NCBI GenBank assembly: GCA_025060195.1
Contig: JANXCQ010000009.1
Location: forward strand, 1-64,000
Origin: Gemmatales bacterium
Lineage (GTDB): Bacteria > Planctomycetota > Planctomycetia > Gemmatales > HRBIN36
DNA: 64,000 nt
Direction: 5' to 3'
Shown here: one piece after another, positions 30,468 through 41,019 of the stretch
How the letters are laid out: each line of letters starts with the position of its first letter
How positions within the stretch are numbered: the stretch's first letter is position 1
Made by a program: the position numbers and the translations under genes
Notes under the pieces: generated by a model
Told to the model about the DNA's origin: nothing
The model's database searches: none
Seen by the model: the letters and a program-made list of their open reading frames with translations, nothing else

Positions 30468-32062
30468 TCACCGACGGGTTCAAGAAATCCTGCCATGTGC
30501 GGACGGCAGTGCCTGACGTAAACACGATCGGCTCCTCCGAACTACACGACTGGCATATCGCAAGGGGAATGTGCCTTGAACGCCGCTTGGCTAACATCGT
30601 TGGTTCGACCGAATGACCGAACAGGCAGAATCGCGGTCCGCGGGTGTAGTGCTCAAAGTGGCAAGCAATGCGAAGTTGCAAGAAACAAGCATGCGAGCGA
30701 CCGCGGCAAACGGCATAAGCTGATCTAAGTCGGCTAACTGCCTTGGGGCGTCGTCAGTCCCCTCCCGAGAATGAAACTAGCAATCGTTGAACCAATGCGC
30801 AATCTGTTGACCAGACCACGGGCTAACCGCTATTGTCGAAACATGAGTCGTCAATCGGCAAGTCGCTATTAGTCACTGATGCGAGTTAGCCGCGACCCAT
30901 AGCAAAAAGTCCTGGACTGCTTTTCTTACCACCGATGTATCAGGTCGTGGGTCTCTTGAGGCGCACGATTAAGTATCGATGTCGCCCTCTTCCGTCTGAA
31001 GGCCTGACCACGTTTTTCCACCGCACTCGTTGGCACTTAGATAAGGGTCTGGCCGACCCCAGGCCGATGCCGCACCATTGCGTCGTCGCCACGCGATACG
31101 ACGGCACCTCATGTCTGTCCTTCCCGCTGTCAGACCAACGAATGACTAAGGCATACTACCCGCACGCACCACAGGCCGTGAACTCCAGCACAATGCAGCA
31201 TCGCGTCTGCCGTTTACCTGACTTAGTACTCAACTACACGACCAAGCCACGCATCGGGCGAACGGCCCGAAGCACCGTATCAAACATGTAGCACGCGTGT
31301 ATCCCATCGTCTTGACTACACAGCTACGGCACGATGGACTAGTCTACACGTAACCGGCTTTTAGCTAGTGTCAGCGGCACATAAAGACGGTATACCCAGC
31401 TACAAGATTCACGGCACGGCAACCGGCTTGCCCCCGCACACGCGCAAGCCGCAAACAGCTACTAGGCCAACCGTTTGAGCTCAGCCGAGACCCACGGTAC
31501 ACGGGTGCGGAACCCAGCTACATCGGCCGGAATCGAGGACGGAACCGTGCGCGTGTGGTACATCGGCGACCTACCGCGGTGACAGCACTATGCGAGCTGG
31601 ATTGACGTCAGAAGAGCTTAGAGGTCAGCGTGGTTCTGGGCTTGAGGACGACAGCGTTTGTACCTGTGTGCGCATCAACCTTAAGCCGGAGGGACTAATG
31701 TCCGAGGAAAATTGAGCCCTGGCCTGGAAAAACGTGCCTTGGAACAGGTTTCCTTTCGCGAAGGAATCAAGGTGCCAGGGAAATTTCTGGCGTTCCGTTC
31801 GCAACGATTCGCAGCATTAGAAGTTACATTGCAGAGTGCTATCGCCTGCGATTAGCCCCTCACTAGGGCTAGCGAAGGGCATGCTCTAATACTTGACTAT
31901 TACCAGTAACTTACCTAATATAGGAATGTATTGAAAGAACCAGTGCAAAGGATTGTGGCATATGCCGATAATGATGGTGGGAGTGGCGTAAACGTCCAAG
32001 CTGACGAGCGCAGCGCTAACTGTCTATCGTTTAGGCGAGTGAACTAGCAACGGAGCGGACAC

Positions 32063-33736
32063 ATGTCCACGGAGCCTAAGGTAACTGCGGCCAGTGCTGC
32101 TGCCGCGAGGGAAGCGACGCCGGGGCGAGCGGAGCGGCCCATCACGTGGGAAGAGGTGCGGAAGCGAAATTATGTTGAGCGCATCAAGTTTGAGAAGTTT
32201 CCTTATGATTTAGCTGCGGAGTTTGAGCAACTGGCGGCCACGCCTTACGAGGCGATCCCTGAAGAGGATATGCTGCGGTTTCAGTGGTGGGGTTTGTACC
32301 ACGATAAGCCGAAGGTGGGGTTCATGATGATGCGAATCAAGTTGCCGAACGGGGCGTTGACGCCTGCGAAGTTACGGGCTATCGGCGAGCTGTCGCGTGA
32401 TTTTGGCCGTGGCTATGGCGAAATCACGACGAGGCAGGATATCCAGTTACACTGGATTCGCATCAGCGAACTGCCCCGGATATTCCCCCGTCTGGAGTCG
32501 GCAGGGCTGACGACTAAAGGAGCTTGCGGCGATACGTTGCGTAATATCACGGGGTGCCCCGTGGCGGGTGTAGATGCTGAGGAGTTGTTCGACGCCACGG
32601 CGGTCGTGATGGAAGCCCATCGGCAGTTCAGCGGTAATCCGCAGTACGGCAATTTACCGCGAAAACATAAGTGGACGATCTCAGCGTGTCCGTATCACTG
32701 CAACGCCCCGGAAATTCACGACGTGGCGCTGGTGGGCACGTTTCAGGAGGGCGTGCCCGGTTTTGCCGTGTGGGTCGGCGGCGGACTCTCCACCGTGCCG
32801 CGGATTGCCAAGCCGCTAGGTGTCTTTGTTACGCTGGAGGAAGCGCTCGACGTGCCGCGGGCTGTGCTCGAAATCTGGAGCAACGACCTGAAATACCGCA
32901 TGTCCCGCGCCAAGGCCCGGTTCAAGTTCATGGTGGATGATTATGGGCCGGCAAAGTTACGGGAAATGATCGAGCACCACTTGGGACGTAAGCTCACTGA
33001 CCTGAGGGAAAATCCCCGTCCTAAGGGGCGTACCAGTCATTTGGGGGTTCATCCGCAGAAGCAACCCGGATTGGTTTATATTGGGGTGCCTGTGTTCCCC
33101 GGCATTTTGACCGCCGACCAGATGTTGGCCATCGCTAGCTTGGCCGAAGACCTGGGCGCGTTGATCCGCCTGACTCGGGAGCAGAATCTCATCTTGATCA
33201 ACGTTCCCGAAGCTCGGGTCGAAGAAACCTTGCAGCGATTGCGGGACCAGGCGCATCTGGACCTGGAGGTGAATCCCGTGCGGGGGCACAGCATTGCCTG
33301 CACGGGCGAACCGTACTGCAACTTCTCTGTGGGGGAGACGAAGACAAAACTGGTCGAAATTGTCGAACATTTGGAACAGCAGTTTGGTGCCGCGGTGGCC
33401 GATTTGCACATTCATTTAGACGGTTGCCCGCACGCTTGTGGCCAACATTGGGTGGGCGACCTTGGCGTCCAAGCCACCACGCTCACCACGCCGCAAGGTA
33501 AGGTGGAGGCTTACGATATTCTGCTGCGGGGTGGTCTGGGTCCATCGGCGGCCATTGGAAAAGCTGTGCTGCGCCGGGTGCCAAGCACGGAAGTGAAATA
33601 TACGATAGAGAGACTACTCCGCGGCTGGCTCGCACAGCGTCAAGACGGCGAAACCGTGCAGGCGTTTTTCAGTCGGCTCAGCGACGAACAAATCGCCGCT
33701 CTGGCTCGCGGGGAAGTCGCAGCCGTTTCCGCGTAG
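32063..33736 (+). CDS. Siroheme/4Fe-4S nitrite/sulfite reductase (likely assimilatory sulfite reductase)
   Basis: 'ACTGEPYCNFSVGETK' and 'DGCPHACGQHWVGDLGVQ' cluster ligands (C-x5-C and C-x3-C); next to CysH. Confidence 0.9.
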   Translation: MSTEPKVTAASAAAAREATPGRAERPITWEEVRKRNYVERIKFEKFPYDLAAEFEQLAATPYEAIPEEDMLRFQWWGLYHDKPKVGFMMMRIKLPNGALTPAKLRAIGELSRDFGRGYGEITTRQDIQLHWIRISELPRIFPRLESAGLTTKGACGDTLRNITGCPVAGVDAEELFDATAVVMEAHRQFSGNPQYGNLPRKHKWTISACPYHCNAPEIHDVALVGTFQEGVPGFAVWVGGGLSTVPRIAKPLGVFVTLEEALDVPRAVLEIWSNDLKYRMSRAKARFKFMVDDYGPAKLREMIEHHLGRKLTDLRENPRPKGRTSHLGVHPQKQPGLVYIGVPVFPGILTADQMLAIASLAEDLGALIRLTREQNLILINVPEARVEETLQRLRDQAHLDLEVNPVRGHSIACTGEPYCNFSVGETKTKLVEIVEHLEQQFGAAVADLHIHLDGCPHACGQHWVGDLGVQATTLTTPQGKVEAYDILLRGGLGPSAAIGKAVLRRVPSTEVKYTIERLLRGWLAQRQDGETVQAFFSRLSDEQIAALARGEVAAVSA

Positions 33737-33843
33737 CCGCGGCCTGGATTTTGGGAGTGTCGCCTGATTATGCGGTGCCATACTAACTGCCTGCGTCGCA
33801 CCCAGGGACGAATCATCACTCACGACAGGGGAGGCGAAATCGT

Positions 33844-34662
33844 ATGAGTCTTAACGGCGAACTGCCAATGCGGCGGACGGAGTTGATGGACGACCAGGAA
33901 GCAGGCGAATGGGCGGTCTATTTTGATGACCGTCCGCCCGAGGATTTGCTGTCTTGGGCCTTCGAACGTTTCCATCCCCGCCTAGCCATTGTTACCAGCT
34001 TTCAAATCGATACTCTCGTGCTCCTCGACATGGCCTGGCGCATCAACCCGCAAGTGCGCGTGATCACCGTGGACACGGGTCGGTTACCCCAGGAAACTTA
34101 CGAACTGATGGACACCGTACGCGACAAATACGGCATCACAGTCGAGGTTTTGTTTCCCGAAGCGGCCCATGTTGAGAAAATGGTGCGGAAGCACGGTGTG
34201 AATCTGTTCCGCAAGAGCGTTGAACTTCGGCTACTCTGCTGCCATGTTCGCAAGGTCGTGCCCCTGACTCGCGCACTGCAACAACTGGACGCCTGGATCA
34301 CAGGACTACGCCGCGACCAATGGGCCACGCGGGCCAACATTCGTAAGGTCGAGATTGATCACGACCATGGCGGGATCCTCAAGCTCAATCCCTTGGCCGA
34401 CTGGACGGAAGAAGAAGTTTGGGAATATGCCCGCGTTCACGACGTGCCCATTCATAAACTTTATAGTCAGGGCTACAAAAGCATCGGTTGCGCGCCCTGT
34501 ACCCGTCCTGTGCTGCCGGGCGAAGATAGCCGCGCAGGACGCTGGTGGTGGGAAACCAACGCGCCGAAAGAATGTGGCATGCACTGTCCCATCGAAACGG
34601 GCGGCTTCGAACACGAAGTCGCTGCGATTCTTGGCGAGGCGGCTCAACTCGATAAAGATTGA
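33844..34662 (+). CDS. cysH: Adenylylsulfate (APS) reductase, CysH family with 4Fe-4S motif
   Basis: 'RLLCCHVRKVVPL', 'IGCAPCTRPVLPGEDSRAGRWWWE', 'KECGMHCP'; CC...CxxC motif of the APS-type enzymes. Confidence 0.9.
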   Translation: MSLNGELPMRRTELMDDQEAGEWAVYFDDRPPEDLLSWAFERFHPRLAIVTSFQIDTLVLLDMAWRINPQVRVITVDTGRLPQETYELMDTVRDKYGITVEVLFPEAAHVEKMVRKHGVNLFRKSVELRLLCCHVRKVVPLTRALQQLDAWITGLRRDQWATRANIRKVEIDHDHGGILKLNPLADWTEEEVWEYARVHDVPIHKLYSQGYKSIGCAPCTRPVLPGEDSRAGRWWWETNAPKECGMHCPIETGGFEHEVAAILGEAAQLDKD

Positions 34663-34664
34663 GT

Positions 34665-35111
34665 ATGGATCTGAGCGACGAACTACGCCAAGCCTTGCTC
34701 CGGGAAATCCGCGCCTACGCACAGCATATTTCCGATGAGCAGGCTCGTACCATTTGTCAACAACTCGAACAGGCCGTGGCCAGTGGAGAACTAAACGACC
34801 ACCACCTGGAGCACCTGGGCCATGTGCTGACGGTCTCGCTGGAATCCGGTCGCATGCGCCGCCTCTACGGGCCCCACATCGAAATGCAAGCCGAACGGCT
34901 GTTTGCCCTAACACCGCAAGGTTTACAAACTCGTGCGCGACTGGAGGAAGCCAACCGCGCGTTCGAGGCCTTATCAGGGCAAACCCTTCAAGAAATTGCC
35001 GTCGCTCTCAAAGGTCCGGGCAGCTTTTACCTGCACCTGCGCACCGACCGCTGCCGCGTACGATTCCTCATGAATCGCACGGGCCTTTATCCCCTCGACC
35101 TGGAAACGTAG
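34665..35111 (+). CDS. Hypothetical protein
   Basis: ATG at 34665 (ORF track start 34659 is TTG); tight spacing after cysH. Confidence 0.6.
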   Translation: MDLSDELRQALLREIRAYAQHISDEQARTICQQLEQAVASGELNDHHLEHLGHVLTVSLESGRMRRLYGPHIEMQAERLFALTPQGLQTRARLEEANRAFEALSGQTLQEIAVALKGPGSFYLHLRTDRCRVRFLMNRTGLYPLDLET

Positions 35112-35136
35112 GTCGCCGACAAGGGAAGGTTAAACC

Positions 35137-36288
35137 GTGGCTCAAGTCTATCGCTGGAACACCCCGCAAGCACAACGCCCCATTATCGAAACAGCAGTGC
35201 GCACCCTCGAGCAGGGGGGCTTGGTGATTTTTCCAACCGAAACCGTCTATGGTGTAGCAGCTCACGCGCTGGACGCTCAAGCGGTCGAACGCCTCATCCA
35301 CTGCAAGGGCCGCCCAGAAGATAAACCTCTAGCCTTGGCCTTAGCTCGCCCCTCGGCCAGTCGGGATTGGGTGCCCGAGATGAGTCTGCTTGCGCGGCGA
35401 CTGATGCGACGATGCTGGCCGGGGCCGGTGACTATCGTCTTCCGCGAAGGCTGGCAAACTGGCCTGATCACCCGCCTGCCCGAAACCGTGCGGCGCTACA
35501 TCGCGCCCGGGCCCACGCTCGGCATCCGCATTCCCGACCACGAGGCGATTCGCCAAGTGTTATCTCGTCTGCCCGGCCCGTTAGTCCTCACTAGCGCTAA
35601 CCGCAGCGGCGAACCGGCCACGGTCACCGGCAGCGATGCTCACGAGGCCCTCGGCCAAACCGTGGATATCGTCATCGACGACGGCCCCTGCCGATTCCGT
35701 GAAGCCTCCACAGTAGTCGAAGTGGACGGCCAACAACTCCGTATCTTGCGCCCCGGCGCTGTCTCGGCCGAAATGCTCCAACGCCTGACCGGTTGCATCG
35801 TGCTTTTTGTTTGCAGCGGCAACACCTGTCGTAGCCCCTTAGCGGCCGCATTGTGTCGCAAATTCCTCACCGAAAAACTTGGTTGCTCCGCCGACCAGTT
35901 AGCGCAACACGGCTTTCTCATCCTGTCGGCGGGAACGTCGGCACTTCCGGGCCAGCGGGCCACCCCGGAAGCTGTCGCCGCGGCCAGTCGTCTCGGCGCC
36001 GACCTCTCCGACCATCTGTCCCAACCGCTCACCCAATCCCTCCTCGCCCAAGCCGATTTCATCTACACCATGACCCACAACCATCTCGACACGGTTCGCC
36101 AACGTCTGGGCGACTCCGACGCGAAAGTGGCCTTACTCCACCCTGACGGCCACGACATCCACGACCCTCTCGGCGGCGACGCCAGCGACTATGATAACTG
36201 TGCCCAGCAAATTGCTCAGGCAGTCGCCGCACGGATCGAGTCCGATCTCTGGCCATGCCATCTTCCCCACGCGCCCTCGAAGACCTGA
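35137..36288 (+). CDS. Fusion: L-threonylcarbamoyladenylate synthase (Sua5/TsaC) + low-MW protein tyrosine phosphatase
   Basis: N-half 'GGLVIFPTETVYGVAAHALDAQAVERLIHCKGRPEDKPL...GPLVLTSANRSGEPA'; C-half 'IVLFVCSGNTCRSPLAAALCRKFL' (C-x5-R) and 'HDIHDPLGGDASDYDNCAQQI'. Confidence 0.9.
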   Translation: MAQVYRWNTPQAQRPIIETAVRTLEQGGLVIFPTETVYGVAAHALDAQAVERLIHCKGRPEDKPLALALARPSASRDWVPEMSLLARRLMRRCWPGPVTIVFREGWQTGLITRLPETVRRYIAPGPTLGIRIPDHEAIRQVLSRLPGPLVLTSANRSGEPATVTGSDAHEALGQTVDIVIDDGPCRFREASTVVEVDGQQLRILRPGAVSAEMLQRLTGCIVLFVCSGNTCRSPLAAALCRKFLTEKLGCSADQLAQHGFLILSAGTSALPGQRATPEAVAAASRLGADLSDHLSQPLTQSLLAQADFIYTMTHNHLDTVRQRLGDSDAKVALLHPDGHDIHDPLGGDASDYDNCAQQIAQAVAARIESDLWPCHLPHAPSKT

Positions 36289-39260
36289 CCCAACATTATG
36301 GCCGAGTTTTATTCGACCTCCTGGAAGTTCCCCGACCCCTTCTGTTGACACCGCCCTGGTGGCACGACCTGTTCCTCCGTTGGCTCATTCACGAACCCAA
36401 CGTCAAAACGCAGCTGTTTCGACTCCTCGACGTTCTTCCGACACTCCACACCGACCAGGCCATCGTCCGCCACCTTCGGGAGTATTTCTTAGAGGCCGCC
36501 GACCACCTTCCTCAGCCCTTGCGATTTCTGATCGAAGCCCTTCCCGAATCAGGCTTTTTCGCGCGGCTCATCGCCCGATTCACCCGCTTCCAAGCCCGCC
36601 ACACCGCACGACAATTCATCGCTGGGGAAACCGTCGCCGAAGCCCTCCAAGCCATCTCCCGCCTGCGACAACGCCAACTCGCCTTCACCCTCGACCTGTT
36701 AGGTGAAGCCGTTCTTACGGAATCTGAGGCCGAACAGTATCTAAAACGAAACATTTGCCTCTTAGAACAACTGTCACAATACGCTCCTACCTGGCCTGAG
36801 ATAAATCTCATCGACCGGGACTTCGACGACTCACCCTTCCCTCGCATCAACCTTTCTATCAAACTATCATCCTTCTATAGTCGTTTTGACCCCATTGACC
36901 CAGTCACCACCATACAGGAAGTCGAAGCCCGTCTCCGTCCTCTGTTAGAAACCGCATACCGGTTGCGGGCATTTATCTATTTCGACATGGAACAATATGC
37001 TTATAAAGACCTGACCCTCGATCTGTTTACCTCGCTGCTATCACAAAGCCCCTTCCGAGATTGGCCCCACGTCGGCATTGCTTTACAAGCCTATCTACGC
37101 GACACTCCCCAAGACTTAGAGCGCCTCACGCAATGGGTCTCTCAACGTGGCACGCCGATCTGGATACGCTTAGTTAAGGGCGCTTACTGGGACTATGAGG
37201 TCATCGTCGCCGCTCAGAAAAACTGGCCAGTCCCTGTTTGGCTCAATAAATGGCAAACTGACGCTCAGTTTGAACAACTTACTGAACGTCTGCTTCAGTC
37301 GCGCCTGCTTCGACCTGCCATCGCCAGCCACAATCTCCGCAGTTTGGCTCACGCCCTGGCAGCCGCGGAATATTATCAGGTGCCCGCTCACTTTATCGAA
37401 TTTCAAGTTCTCTATGGCATGGGCGACCCCATTGCCGATTGTTTAGTTCGCTTAGATCAACGCGTCCGTGTCTATACCCCTTTCGGCGAACTCTTACCCG
37501 GTGTCGCTTACTTAGTACGTCGTCTTTTAGAAAACACCTCAAATCAATCTTTCCTTCGCGCCACCCTGGTAGAACAACTTCACCCCGAAGAATTACTTAC
37601 CAGCCCTGAGGAACTGGCCATGTTGACATCCACCGCTCCCCCGAAGCAAGCCCCGCTCGACATGGTTAGTCCACCTGCCCTGGAAGTAACCTTTCGCAAC
37701 GAACCTCACTCCGACTTCTCCCGCGCCGAAGCACGCCAGGCCATGTTCGACGCTCTCGCCCAGGTGAACCATCAATTAGGACGCGAATATCCTCCAATAA
37801 TTAATGGCAAGCCCGTTTTCACTAATCAACGCACCGAAATCTATAATCCCTCCCATAAACGCCAACTGTTAGGTATAGTTCACTTCGCCTCTATATCGGA
37901 AGCGGAGCAAGCTATCCAGGCAGCGGTCGGGGCTTTTCCGAAATGGCGCGACACACCAGTCCACCACCGCGCCACTCTGCTACGCCGCTTAGCCGATTGG
38001 TTTGCGCAACGCCGCTATTTATTAGCCGCCTGGCAAGTGTATGAATGCGGCAAACCCTGGCGCGAAGCCGATGCCGATGTTACCGAGGCCATCGACTTTT
38101 GCCGCTATTATGCGCTCGAGATGGAACGCCTGAGTCAACCGCGACGTCGCGATGTGCCCGGTGAACTGAACGAGTATTTTTACGAACCGCGAGGCGTATG
38201 CGTAGTGATCGCGCCATGGAATTTCCCCCTCGCCATCCTCACCGGCATGACGACCGCTGCCTTAGTGACCGGCAACACCGTCATCATGAAGCCCGCCGAG
38301 CAATCCAGTATCGTGGCCTCGTGGCTCATGACCGGCTTGCAGGAAGTTGGTTTCCCACCAGGCGTTGTTCACTATCTGCCTGGGCAAGGCGAACTTATAG
38401 GTCCTTATTTAGTAAGCCATCGTGATGTTCACATCATCGCCTTTACCGGTTCCCGAGCTGTCGGTTTAGCTATTAATCAATTAGCGGCGCAAACCCCGCC
38501 CGGTCAGCATCACGTTAAGCGAGTCATTGCCGAAATGGGCGGAAAAAACGCGATTATCATTGACGACGACGCCGACTTAGACGAGGCGATAGACGGCGTG
38601 ATTTATAGTGCCTTTGGTTACCAAGGTCAAAAATGCTCCGCCTGTTCCCGACTGATTGTCCTCCATGATATCTATAAGCGGTTCCTGGAACGCTTAGTGG
38701 ACGCTACTAAAAGCCTGCGCATTGCCCCCGCCGAGGATCCTAGTTGCGACTTAGGTCCCGTGATTAGTGCTGAAGCACAAAGTCGTATCCTGGAAGCGAT
38801 TAAACAAGCATACCATGACGCGGAACTAGCATATGCCGGCTCGGTCGGCGCCCTGGTTGATGAAGGATATTATGTAGCCCCTCACATCTTTATCAACGTG
38901 CCGCCACATTGTCCCTTAGCCCAAGAGGAAATCTTTGGGCCTGTCCTCGCAGTCATGAAAGCCGATTCCCTCGATGAGGCCCTGACACTCGCTAACGGAG
39001 TGAGTTACGCCTTAACCGGCGGATTTTACTCCCGCAGTCCCGCCCACATTGCCCGGGTACGTCGCGAGTTTCGTGTCGGTAACCTCTATATTAATCGGCC
39101 TATAGTCGGCGCTCTAGTTGACCGCCAACCCTTTGGCGGATTCAAACTCTCTGGTATAGGTTCTAAAGCTGGCGGACCAGATTACTTATTACAGTTCCTA
39201 CTCCCACGCACCATAACCGAAAATACCATGCGCCACGGATTCGCCCCTTTACAGGAATAA
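36255..39260 (+). CDS. putA: Bifunctional proline dehydrogenase / L-glutamate gamma-semialdehyde dehydrogenase
   Basis: ProDH half ('INLSIKLSSFYSRFDPID', 'WIRLVKGAYWDYEVI', 'FIEFQVLYGMGDPI') and ALDH half ('APWNFPLAILTGMTTAALVTGNTVIMKPAEQS', 'EMGGKNAIIIDDDADLDEA', 'QGQKCSACSRLIV'). Confidence 0.92.
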   Translation: MPSSPRALEDLTQHYGRVLFDLLEVPRPLLLTPPWWHDLFLRWLIHEPNVKTQLFRLLDVLPTLHTDQAIVRHLREYFLEAADHLPQPLRFLIEALPESGFFARLIARFTRFQARHTARQFIAGETVAEALQAISRLRQRQLAFTLDLLGEAVLTESEAEQYLKRNICLLEQLSQYAPTWPEINLIDRDFDDSPFPRINLSIKLSSFYSRFDPIDPVTTIQEVEARLRPLLETAYRLRAFIYFDMEQYAYKDLTLDLFTSLLSQSPFRDWPHVGIALQAYLRDTPQDLERLTQWVSQRGTPIWIRLVKGAYWDYEVIVAAQKNWPVPVWLNKWQTDAQFEQLTERLLQSRLLRPAIASHNLRSLAHALAAAEYYQVPAHFIEFQVLYGMGDPIADCLVRLDQRVRVYTPFGELLPGVAYLVRRLLENTSNQSFLRATLVEQLHPEELLTSPEELAMLTSTAPPKQAPLDMVSPPALEVTFRNEPHSDFSRAEARQAMFDALAQVNHQLGREYPPIINGKPVFTNQRTEIYNPSHKRQLLGIVHFASISEAEQAIQAAVGAFPKWRDTPVHHRATLLRRLADWFAQRRYLLAAWQVYECGKPWREADADVTEAIDFCRYYALEMERLSQPRRRDVPGELNEYFYEPRGVCVVIAPWNFPLAILTGMTTAALVTGNTVIMKPAEQSSIVASWLMTGLQEVGFPPGVVHYLPGQGELIGPYLVSHRDVHIIAFTGSRAVGLAINQLAAQTPPGQHHVKRVIAEMGGKNAIIIDDDADLDEAIDGVIYSAFGYQGQKCSACSRLIVLHDIYKRFLERLVDATKSLRIAPAEDPSCDLGPVISAEAQSRILEAIKQAYHDAELAYAGSVGALVDEGYYVAPHIFINVPPHCPLAQEEIFGPVLAVMKADSLDEALTLANGVSYALTGGFYSRSPAHIARVRREFRVGNLYINRPIVGALVDRQPFGGFKLSGIGSKAGGPDYLLQFLLPRTITENTMRHGFAPLQE

Positions 39261-39304
39261 GCACAGTGTCCGCACCCTTGAGTCAGACATACGCTCATGC
39301 AAAG

Positions 39305-40990
39305 TTATTCTTCCTTGGCGGGTAATTTTTTTGCAGGAGTTTTCGCGGGGACTTCATCAGGATTTAAGACCGCCTTCTGCTCCCGCAGTTTCTGAGTCAA
39401 CTTCTCCACGGGAATTTCCTGAACGGAGCACCGATGTTCCAGTGCGAGGTGGGCAGCTATCCCGCTGGCCTGCCCTAATACCATAAACACGGGTTCCATC
39501 CTGATACTGCCGTACGCCACATGCGTGGCCGAGACACATACGGGCACTAACAAATTGCTGCATTCCTCAGGCTTCGGAAGGATAGATCTATAAGGAATAC
39601 TATAAGGTTGCACACGCACCTGAAAGTCACCTTCGTTAATGACGCCCCCATCGGGAGTAGGAACCCGCTGCACATGGTGCGAATCCATATTATAAGAACC
39701 GAGCCCGACAGCATCGGATTTCCAGCGATCTTTTTCGATATCATGCTGAGTCATCACATAAACCCCCCGCATACGTCGGGCCTCCCGCACATAGAGTTGA
39801 GGGGGCCAGTTATTAGTGTCAGTAAACTCGTCTTTCGCTAAGCCCCAGGAACGCACCTCGGCCTGTAATTTCGCGGGCACCCGCTCGTCGTGGGCTAAGA
39901 AATAGAAAAAACCCTGAATATAGTCCTTGTGATCCTGCCAAATTCGCTGCCGAACCTCGGCATTCCCTTCCGGATAATCCCAATTGGCACCTATATGATC
40001 GGTCGAAATCGGCCCATTATTGTTCGTATCAGTCTTACCATTCGGGATCGGCACGGGATTGCACAGCTCCGAGAACTTCACGTCCGGTCGCGCCTTGAGA
40101 TAACGGGCTAATAACTCATAACGCCCGGGATCGTAATTCTGGGGCTTCGGCCAGGGGACGCGAAGATCATCCCGTTGCGTCAGACAAAGGCGAAAGTTAT
40201 AAGCCTGCACCTTCTTATCGCCGGTGCCCGGCGGATCGAGAGGTCCTGGTTGCACGAGGGGAAGTAATCGTCCTTGAGCATCGAAAGGCGACACTTTGAC
40301 ATACCATTGATGAGCTTTACTAAATTCCTGCACCCCTGCTAAAGATTCCCCAAAATCCTTACGCCCCTCTCGCCCCACCACGTAACTGACCCCAGCCTGG
40401 GCCAATAGGTCGCCTTCGTAAGTGGCATCTATATATATCTGGGCACGCCAAATTTTTCCCTTTCCCGTTCTGATTTCGCTGATGCGATTCCCCTCCTTAC
40501 GTATGGCTCGGAGCGGCTCGTGAGTATAGACCTTGATTCCGCATTCCTCAATCAAGTCCCGAAATATGCGGCTGGCGACGTGAGGTTCAAATCGAAAGCC
40601 TGTGCGACAATCCCGTACCTGTGGCGAATCCTTGCCGTAATGCCGCACGTAATAATCGAAAACGCGCTGATAGAATTCACGACTATATCCGCCAATCGCT
40701 CCGGGATTGCCGACGTCTGTGTTCCCCAGACCCCCTGTAGTCATACCTCCCAGGTGCCCGCTTGGCTCTAAGATCACCACATTCCGTTTTTCCCGCGCTG
40801 CCGCTACTGCAGCAACAATCCCTCCACTTGTCCCGCCATAGATAACTATATCAAATGACTCGACTTTTTCCTGTTGAGCGTAACTCAACGCATTCGGCTT
40901 GTCCAAGGACTTAGTATACACCAAATAGATGGAAAACAAACTGACCGCTAGACACCATGTCCTTGATAGCATCTTGATTCGTCGCTGCAT
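39305..40990 (-). CDS. Secreted/anchored FAD-dependent oxidoreductase (FAD_oxidored family)
   Basis: 'FDIVIYGGTSGGIVAAVAAAREKRNVVILEPSGHLGGMTTGGLGNTDVGN' Rossmann start. Start at MQRRIKML (40990) avoids overlap with the upstream gene; ORF track start is 41038. Confidence 0.82.
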   Translation of the reverse strand: MQRRIKMLSRTWCLAVSLFSIYLVYTKSLDKPNALSYAQQEKVESFDIVIYGGTSGGIVAAVAAAREKRNVVILEPSGHLGGMTTGGLGNTDVGNPGAIGGYSREFYQRVFDYYVRHYGKDSPQVRDCRTGFRFEPHVASRIFRDLIEECGIKVYTHEPLRAIRKEGNRISEIRTGKGKIWRAQIYIDATYEGDLLAQAGVSYVVGREGRKDFGESLAGVQEFSKAHQWYVKVSPFDAQGRLLPLVQPGPLDPPGTGDKKVQAYNFRLCLTQRDDLRVPWPKPQNYDPGRYELLARYLKARPDVKFSELCNPVPIPNGKTDTNNNGPISTDHIGANWDYPEGNAEVRQRIWQDHKDYIQGFFYFLAHDERVPAKLQAEVRSWGLAKDEFTDTNNWPPQLYVREARRMRGVYVMTQHDIEKDRWKSDAVGLGSYNMDSHHVQRVPTPDGGVINEGDFQVRVQPYSIPYRSILPKPEECSNLLVPVCVSATHVAYGSIRMEPVFMVLGQASGIAAHLALEHRCSVQEIPVEKLTQKLREQKAVLNPDEVPAKTPAKKLPAKEE

Positions 40991-41019
40991 AGGCTTCCCC
41001 TTAATTATCACCCCTGGAA

